Assembly (NCBI RefSeq): GCF_019649055.1
Contig: NW_026570376.1
Location: 1-64,000 of the forward strand
Source: Paramacrobiotus metropolitanus
Taxonomy: Eukaryota > Tardigrada > Eutardigrada > Parachela > Macrobiotidae
DNA: 64,000 bases
Direction: 5' to 3'
Notes under the pieces: model-generated
What the model saw: only the letters and a program-made list of their open reading frames with translations
The model's database searches: none
Told to the model about the DNA's origin: nothing
Shown here: positions 58,141 through 64,000 of the stretch, in pieces
Layout: every line of letters starts with the position of its first letter
How positions within the stretch are numbered: position 1 is the stretch's first letter
Made by a program: the position numbers and the translations under genes

Positions 58141-58832
58141 TTACAATTGCGGTGACTCGCAGATCGCCACATCTCAGCATAGCGTATCAGCATCAGCCCT
58201 CTGCCGTCTGATCTGAAAAGGCTGTGTTGTAAAAGAACCTTGCGAAAATACAGAGGAGGTGTTTAGCACATCCGGGCCAACGGATTCGATGTAACCGCTA
58301 AAGCGCGCTGTTGAGCTAAGGCGTAGTGCATATGAATAGCCGCGTATTACATACTTGTCTTTAAGTGCGGACAGTGACCAGCAGACTCAGACTCGCGTTA
58401 CTGTCTTTCCTATTTTAGCTCTGAATGCATTGAACAGAGCTGACTAGGTAAACAAGCAAACGATACGGCGGTGAGGAAGCGGTCAAAGGGCCAGTCCCGC
58501 ACATATTCTTGGTCTGCTCCCTTTCAAATAGTCTTACTGTCCACACAGGACCACACTTATAAGAGACTCCTCTGTAAAGTCTCTTTCCTATGCACTACGG
58601 CAAAGGATAACTGGCCTGTCCTTCCCAGTGACTTTTTTGAAAGGGAGTAGAGAGCTGCAGGACACAAATACCTACCGGTTGAAAAAGGCGATTTGGACCG
58701 GGCTGCAAGAGCGTCACCGAAGACGGTCAGCAGGGAAGAATGGGTCTGATTCAGACCGCTTGCCGTTTTTACTGCTTTTGGACCGTTACGCGAGGCTGAG
58801 ATGTAGCGATCTGCGAGTCACCGCAATTGTAA
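58141..58832. mobile_element. MITE-like element with ~44-bp inverted ends
   Basis: Left end TTACAATTGCGGTGACTCGC and onward (58141-58184) is the reverse complement of the right end (58789-58832) with few mismatches. An internal inverted repeat (CTCCCTTTCAAA / TTTGAAAGGGAG) lies near 58535-58650. No transposase. Target duplication unclear. It lies 120 bases before unit 19. Confidence 0.7.
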
Positions 58833-58952
58833 TATAATAATTATTGATTTTCTGCTGCCGTCAACCGTGGTACGAACTGCTTAGTTTTGCCCAACCTTTA
58901 CGCCATATTCTCTTCAAAATTCGATTAGTTCTTATCAGCCACGCCGGTAGCG

Positions 58953-60191
58953 ATGGCGTTTTGGGCCAAGGACGACTCCGCCATCCGAACAGTGCAGAAT
59001 CGTCCGTCTCTTAACCGCTCTCGCTCGTGTGGCGAATTTTTCACGTTTGATCCTGGCTTTGACGATGTAATGAGAATAGCTCTCCAGAAGAACTCGTATG
59101 CCAAACGTCTCAAGCCTCTTATACGACAGTTGTTAGTGCTATCTGTTGTCCGCAGCCTGCTTTTATTCACCGCCTACGTCATCGAATATGTGCGATTTAA
59201 CTCTGGTGAAGATGAAAACCAACCGGAGGTAAGGCTTGAAAGCTATCAGACTGAAGGATACTATGCGAAATTACTTTGGCGAAAGTAATTTAGAAATAAC
59301 GCCGGAACTACGAGTGTTTTTTTTTATTTTCGAACCGATTAACGAGCCAAGCGACCAGAAAATTTGTGGGAGATTAAAGCGTAATCCTAGTCGGTCTATC
59401 AAATCGTCAGCACACTCGTTCCTAATAATTATAACGCTGTGTAATACAAACTTTATCAACAGCTGATTGTTTAGTTACAATTCTATCAATAATATACGAC
59501 TCTGGCTTTTCAGTCCAACAAGCGTCCATTTATCCTGGAGCTTCTTCCGCACTTTCTGGGAGCCGGTGTTGGATTCTCCCTTGGCGATTTGATGACTGCT
59601 TCGGTGCTGTGGTACAGTGCGCGGAAGCTGCATGGCAAATGGTTTCTGTCGGCAGCAGATGTATGGCAGGGCACGTGGCGTTATCTGGGCTGTTTGGAAA
59701 GCGTGTTCATGCAGGACTTTATAGGCGTTCATCTGGTGTTCGCCATCCTCGCCACTGCCAGCTTGGTGATTGCAGCGGGAATCGTTCAGTTATATTATCC
59801 TGGATTTTTCATCTCACTGTGGCTGTACGTTGCCTATAACTTATGGAACTATTGTACCGTGGATACGGCGAGTTACGAGTTGTTCCTAGCTACTCTCCCG
59901 TGTATCGGTTTATCAGTGTTCAGCTTGGTGATCGCTAGGAAATGTCGCCGCTTGATTCTCCCGTTTCGACAAATTTGCTGCCTTTCCGAAGCCGATCGCT
60001 ACTTTGTTGTGGATAGCATCATAGGGTCCATCATCGGGCCCTTTATTGGGCGGTTATGCTGGAATTCTTACGTGTTTTTTTACCGAGTGAGCTACCGTTT
60101 AGAGGACCTTGTCGATTGGTCAACCTTTTGGGTGGCGTACGTTGTCTTTGACCTTATCCGTCGGAAAGTAGTCTTCTGTATTAATGACTAA
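58953..60191 (+). CDS. Unit 19: whole two-exon membrane protein gene, type II tail
   Basis: Exon 1 is 58953-59228 (92 codons) from MAFWAKDDSAIRT. The family ATG position upstream reads ACG (ACGCCGGTAGCG), so the start is taken at the next ATG, 12 bases on. Core RSRSCGEFFTFDPGFDD, hydrophobic LLVLSVVRSLLLFTAYVIEY, short end EDENQPE, donor GAG|GTAAGG. Intron 285 bases. Exon 2 is 59514-60191 (225 codons) after GGCTTTTCAG. It reads LWYSARKLHGKWFLSAAD, YYPGFFISLWLYVAYNLW, TVDTASYELFLATLPCIGL, FRQICCL, IIGSIIGPFIGRL and the tail DWSTFWVAYVVFDLI then RRKVVFCIND. Product 317 residues with about five or six hydrophobic segments. No break visible. Confidence 0.85.
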
Positions 60192-60465
60192 GATTAGTCC
60201 GTTCCAGCGTCTCGATGCGCTATGATTCCTTACTGCCGTCCGACAATCCCAGCGTTATTACCATTCTGCAAGCTAATTTTTTACGGACTTATTGTACACT
60301 ATGTACAGTATTTTTCGGTTAATATTTATGTACAGAGTAATGTACTTATTTTATTGTACAAGGTTTACTTTTGGCATGGATTCTAATTCGTCGTGTCAAG
60401 CCCTTTGCGTTCCAAAGTATAAGTTGAAACTTTTAGCCTGTGTTGATACGATTAAACATTTCCAG
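60192..60465. other. 3' flank of unit 19
   Basis: No further feature seen. Confidence 0.3.
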
Positions 60466-60762
60466 TTAACAAATGATTCTTATCTTCGTTCGGTGTAAAT
60501 TAAATTTTGTGCAACATGTTAATAGCTTTTCAAGGCAACCTTGGAATTGCTCCTCATCGGCATCAGGTAGCCGGCTCCGGAGCAGATCCTTCTCAAAACA
60601 AATGCATGTCCCAACCAAAAACAAATGTTCTCCGGACTCTGAATCAAACAGCGTAAACAGATTTCGGTATCCAAAACTTACCGACTCGGGTGACTCGAAG
60701 ACTGGTTGCAATAAAGATTGATCGCCATCCTTCGGTTCCTGGAAATTGGTATTAAATGCCAT
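60466..60762 (-). CDS. Hypothetical 98-residue soluble protein or first exon
   Basis: Minus-strand frame from an ATG with G at -3 (GGGGATGG): MAFNTNFQEPKDGDQSLLQP, VFESPESVSFGYRNLF, TLFDSESGEHLFLVGTC, FEKDLLRSRLPDADEEQFQG. Its balanced, acidic composition is unlike a chance ORF in this AT-rich region. The end (after CLEKLLT) looks less protein-like, so a splice donor may lie near 60530. I recognise no family. It could be an exon of a gene continuing to the left. Confidence 0.4.
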   Translation of the reverse strand: MAFNTNFQEPKDGDQSLLQPVFESPESVSFGYRNLFTLFDSESGEHLFLVGTCICFEKDLLRSRLPDADEEQFQGCLEKLLTCCTKFNLHRTKIRIIC

Positions 60763-61984
60763 CCCCTCTGGAAAATTCCCTTTTATCTAAAGGATACTGA
60801 TCGAATTCTATTTACATAGTAGCCTTGGTGTTTTGATGGCTTCAGTGACCCGTGAGACTTATATTGACCCCTTTAAAAGTCTGCCCATAAAAATCATAAT
60901 CATGATTATCGTTATTATCTTCAGGTGACCACTCCGTACACTATCTTTCACCTTTTATTCCGTACACAATCTTTTTCATTACACTTCATTCCGTGCACAA
61001 CCTTTTTTCACTATCTTTCATTCGGTACACTATCTTTTTGCGCATTAACTTCGACTTCTTACACAACCATTCGGCACTGCCTTTCGTTTTTAAAATTTTT
61101 CACTGCGAAATTATTTCTGGAACTGCCGTTTCTTCGTTAACAGTTGCTATTGCTGCATAATTCAAACCATCATCAGCAGTTCTAAAATCCTGTGAGTAAA
61201 TAATTTTAGGCGCCCGTGTGCCGGTTTTCTTCGCAGGGTTTGGACAGCGCCATTTTTTCGTTTCCCACTATTCTGTTAAGGAAATAAAGCATGACAAAGA
61301 CAGCGTGTAACATTCGTAAATCTACCAAACAGTTTGTTTTTGAACCAATTTTCGACTAAATGTAAGTGTAAGTGTCTCCCTGCATGTGTAGACAGTGTAA
61401 GAAGTTGCTGCTGGGTCTTTTCCCGTAAAGGGCATTCTCTAACTTATTGCAGTAAACGTTTAATAAGCCTTTTGCGCACCGATCGTGGGGATGTATGTTT
61501 GTGAATAAATCTATTCAAATCTGGTTGAAATCCATGGAAAACTGGAGACAGGAATCGATTGTTGCTCTTCTGAAGTAATTTAGCGTAAGTACATATTTTA
61601 AATATATGTAATTACGGTAATAATTTAAGAAGTATAATAGTGCACCGAGCGAAAGGTAGCGTGAATAGAGTACCGAATGAATGGTAGCGTCAAGGTAGTA
61701 GAAAACAATAAGGTTTTAAAGAAAACTGTGGAAAACATTGCTCTACAAAGTCTACGGAACATTGCAACAGCCAAGCAGACAATTTGAAATTGCTCCGTTA
61801 CCAGTTGGTCGTTAAGTAGCTGCCTCATGAAGTGGTGGCTCAGTTTATGGGATTTGGCCCGGTACATAGCTCCAAATTTGTATACATCGACGGCAACTTT
61901 CGCTTTCGCCCACTCCCAAACACTTTTTTGCATTGCTTTATGACATTTTGTAGCCAAAGGATTCGTATACACAGGCGAAAAAAC
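60763..61984. other. Intergenic
   Basis: Repeated short phrases (tccgtacacaatctttttcatt...) at 60940-61070 form a loose tandem repeat of about 30 bases. A minus-strand ORF of 125 codons (61625-62002) runs into the foldback element and is not recognised. Confidence 0.35.
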
Positions 61985-62389
61985 CGTTTGTGCGCGCAAC
62001 ATCCGGTTCGAGAGTTATTAGTGTAAAAAAATTCCAAAAGTTTAAACGCGCGGAAGTGTGCCAAAAGTTTCATTATGAACCGATGCTCTTCAAATTTTGC
62101 ACAAAAAGGCACATTACTATGAAGATCGTTTTGGTACCGAACCAGCTCTCTACCATTTTTTTTCAAATTGTAAATTAATTTTTAAAATTTTTGAAATTTA
62201 TTTTAAAATTTGAAAAAAATGGTAGAAAGCTGGTTCGGTACCAAAACGAACTTCATAGCAATGTGCGTTTTCGTACAAAATTTGAAGAGCATCGGTTCAT
62301 AATGAGACTTTTGGTACACCTCCGCGCGTTTAACTTTTGGAATTTTATTTCATTAATAACTCCCGAACCGGATGTTGCGCGCGCAAACG
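61985..62389. mobile_element. ~405-bp foldback element
   Basis: Two arms of about 180-190 bases are inverted copies (outer end CGTTTG.GCGCGCAACATCC) around a short AT-rich centre near 62175-62195. The arms differ at scattered positions and by one or two indels, so it is not brand new. Both arms keep the same ~59-codon frame (RLVRYQN.LHSNV, FEEHRFIM), probably by chance. Confidence 0.85.
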
Positions 62390-63507
62390 AATTTCACGCC
62401 TACGTATACCGTAATTATCGAATTTGCCGCATTGGGCGGCAAATAGTTTGAATACCATGGAGCAGGTGCGCTTATTTCGGGGAGATGCGGCTTTTCGGGG
62501 GGTGCTCTAATTTTTCAAACAAAAAACGTCAGAGGGGGCTATTATTTTTGAAACAGTAAAGTTTTGAGGGAACCATTATATTTGAACCTTCTTTGCTGAA
62601 ACCGAGCGCAGCTGTCACCGGGTATATGGCGAAGCTTGCTTTTGAAGTATGCAGTTAGCACATCTCCCATGCAAAATCCCGGTACAGACTGTACTTTGTA
62701 CAGTTGCTTGCCATTTGCCAGGATTCACCACCACATTTTTATTTCTGTTTATCGACTTCGCTTCGCGATTAATATTCAGCAATATGAATAAATCCTACCT
62801 TTTAAAATGAAATTTGCGGTATAATTATTGGTTAGTTATCGCTTGACATTTTATAACGGCACCCGGTGCCGTAATTTCGGGGGGTGCCATTATTTTTCGA
62901 ACACGGATGGGGAGGTGCGTTTATTGCGGGGGGTGCGCTTATTGCGGGGACTGCTTTTAGTTGTCATTTTTTCATGGAAGTACAGAGAACGTTTACAAAA
63001 CAATGGTCTGCCAACCAACAAATTAGCTGTTTACAGTTGCAATGGGAGTAATACTGCTTCGGTAGCTTGCCAGCAAATGGTGAGAAAACGGTTTGTTCGT
63101 ACCATTTTACTGCAGCTTCTAGATCTACCGTTACTAATTAATTTTTCGTTACTCATTAACTTTTGATAGTGTTAAATAAGTTTTTCATGCGCGGTCAACC
63201 GAAGGCAGCGGCAGGCGAAGCCGTGCTGCGGCGCGAGCGGGGCTCGCGAAGTCCAAGATAGGCATTTGATTTCTGTAAAAAACCCGTCTCCAGTGACAGA
63301 CGTGTACGGAGCGGAGGATTATCAAGATACGGACTTAAATAATATTATATAAGCAATTAAGCATAATTTCCACACTACAAGGTACTTCAGTTTGCAAAAT
63401 TTATAAAAATGCGACATTAAAAACTATTATGCATATATAATAGTTTTTAATGTCGCATTTTTGTTCCTGTTTCGGTTGCGGTAAAATTCTTTCGAAATCT
63501 AACTACT
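62390..63507. other. Intergenic with short G-rich direct repeats
   Basis: GGTGCGCTTATTTCGGGG-like motifs recur at about 62465, 62925 and 62936, with related forms near 62485 and 62875, all in the same orientation. Such subterminal repeats are typical of non-autonomous DNA transposons. An inverted repeat (AAAAATGCGACATTAAAAAC, then GTTTTTAATGTCGCATTTTT) lies at about 63406-63463, just upstream of unit 20. Confidence 0.45.
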
Positions 63508-63819
63508 TTGTACATATCTATCACGCCGGTAATAGTAGTCATGGATGACTCCGCGATGCAAAATGTACCGAATCCGCCGGATCTCGTCCGCTCCCGGTCG
63601 TACAGTGATTTGTCCATGCTTGATCCTGCCTTCGATGATTTAATGAGAAAAGCTGTCGAGAAGAGCTCGTATGTCAAGCGTTTCAAGCCCTTTACACGAC
63701 GGTTGGTATTGCAATCTTTCACCCGCAGCTTGCATAGCTTGTTCTGCATAGCTTTTGCAATTATGCGAGAACTATCGCACGACAAGCGTGAAAACCAGGA
63801 AGGCGAACACCAACAGCAG
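63508..63819 (+). CDS. Unit 20: exon 1 of a further membrane protein gene, cut by the window end
   Basis: The exon ends at donor CAG|GTAAGT (63819). The family ATG position reads ACG, so translation would start at 63508 (MYISITPVIVVMDDSAMQN) or at the inner ATG at 63541. Core RSRSYSDLSMLDPAFDD, then KSSYVKRFKPFTRRL, hydrophobic SLHSLFCIAFAIM, end KRENQEGEHQQQ. The exon is open throughout. Exon 2 would lie beyond 64000. Confidence 0.7.
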
Positions 63820-64000
63820 GTAAGTTTTATCGGTTTACCATTAAGAATATCCTCTGAAAGACAGTACCGTGCGATTATGCGAACATCAGGAATTTTCGAA
63901 CGTAAATCTGTACGAGTAACATTCACTTAACTTAAAAAAACCAGGATGCCAATGTATGGCGTGTGGTTTTAAATAAAATCATTCAGCAAAGTGCTTCTAA

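Noticed and set aside
61625-62002. 125-codon minus-strand ORF
   Set aside because: Runs into the foldback arm, no recognisable motif, no support from a second copy.
1-64000. CRISPR array, operon or prokaryotic signals
   Set aside because: No spaced identical repeats with unique spacers; introns and transposon content show eukaryotic DNA.

Overview
The window is animal-type eukaryotic DNA. It has spliceosomal introns with GT/AG borders, a four-exon TSPO gene, a Ty3/gypsy LTR element, LINE 3' ends, a pogo-like DNA transposon and several foldback or MITE elements. I could not assign the lineage beyond a probable invertebrate with short introns.

The dominant content is a tandem array, all on the + strand, of about twenty copies or relics of one two-exon gene that I do not recognise. 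Exon 1 (about 92-105 codons) encodes a hydrophilic head with the core RSRSCGDLSTFDPAFDD, then a hydrophobic segment and a Q/N/E-rich end. A phase-0 intron of about 0.1-0.6 kb follows, usually with a GTACG/GTAAG donor. Exon 2 (about 215-227 codons) encodes four or five further hydrophobic segments with shared blocks such as RKMRGQWFLSA, YPGFFLALW, TVDTAG and LLLATLPCIGLA. The product would be a membrane protein of about 315-325 residues. Three copies are whole in the window (41776-44956, 46081-47385, 58953-60191). One more is open in exon 1 but runs off the right end (63508-63819). The rest carry indels or are reduced to relics. The copies fall into two C-terminal classes whose last ~20 residues are the same DNA read in two frames, separated by a 7-nt indel.

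Layout: 1-405 diverged solo LTR; 980-4876 units 1-2; 5625-5995 LINE tail; 6206-9200 a block with unit 3; 9551-15160 units 4-5; 15161-21600 units 6-8; 22639-26875 a second copy of the unit 3 block, with unit 9, a minisatellite and relic unit 10; 27949-28825 TSPO on the minus strand; 30110-36005 a second copy of the 15670-21310 block (units 11-13), with a local inversion; 36712-38744 unit 14; 40620-40860 LINE fragment; 41776-47385 whole units 15 and 16; 47965-56947 relic unit 17 split by a gypsy element (48645-54942) and a TA-flanked MITE, plus tail relic unit 18; 57314-58832 an unidentified minus-strand exon and a MITE; 58953-60191 whole unit 19; 60466-62389 a small minus-strand ORF and a foldback element; 63508 onward unit 20.

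The picture is birth-and-death evolution by tandem and segmental duplication. TSPO is the only gene here whose function can be named. The membrane protein family is the candidate for an undescribed system.
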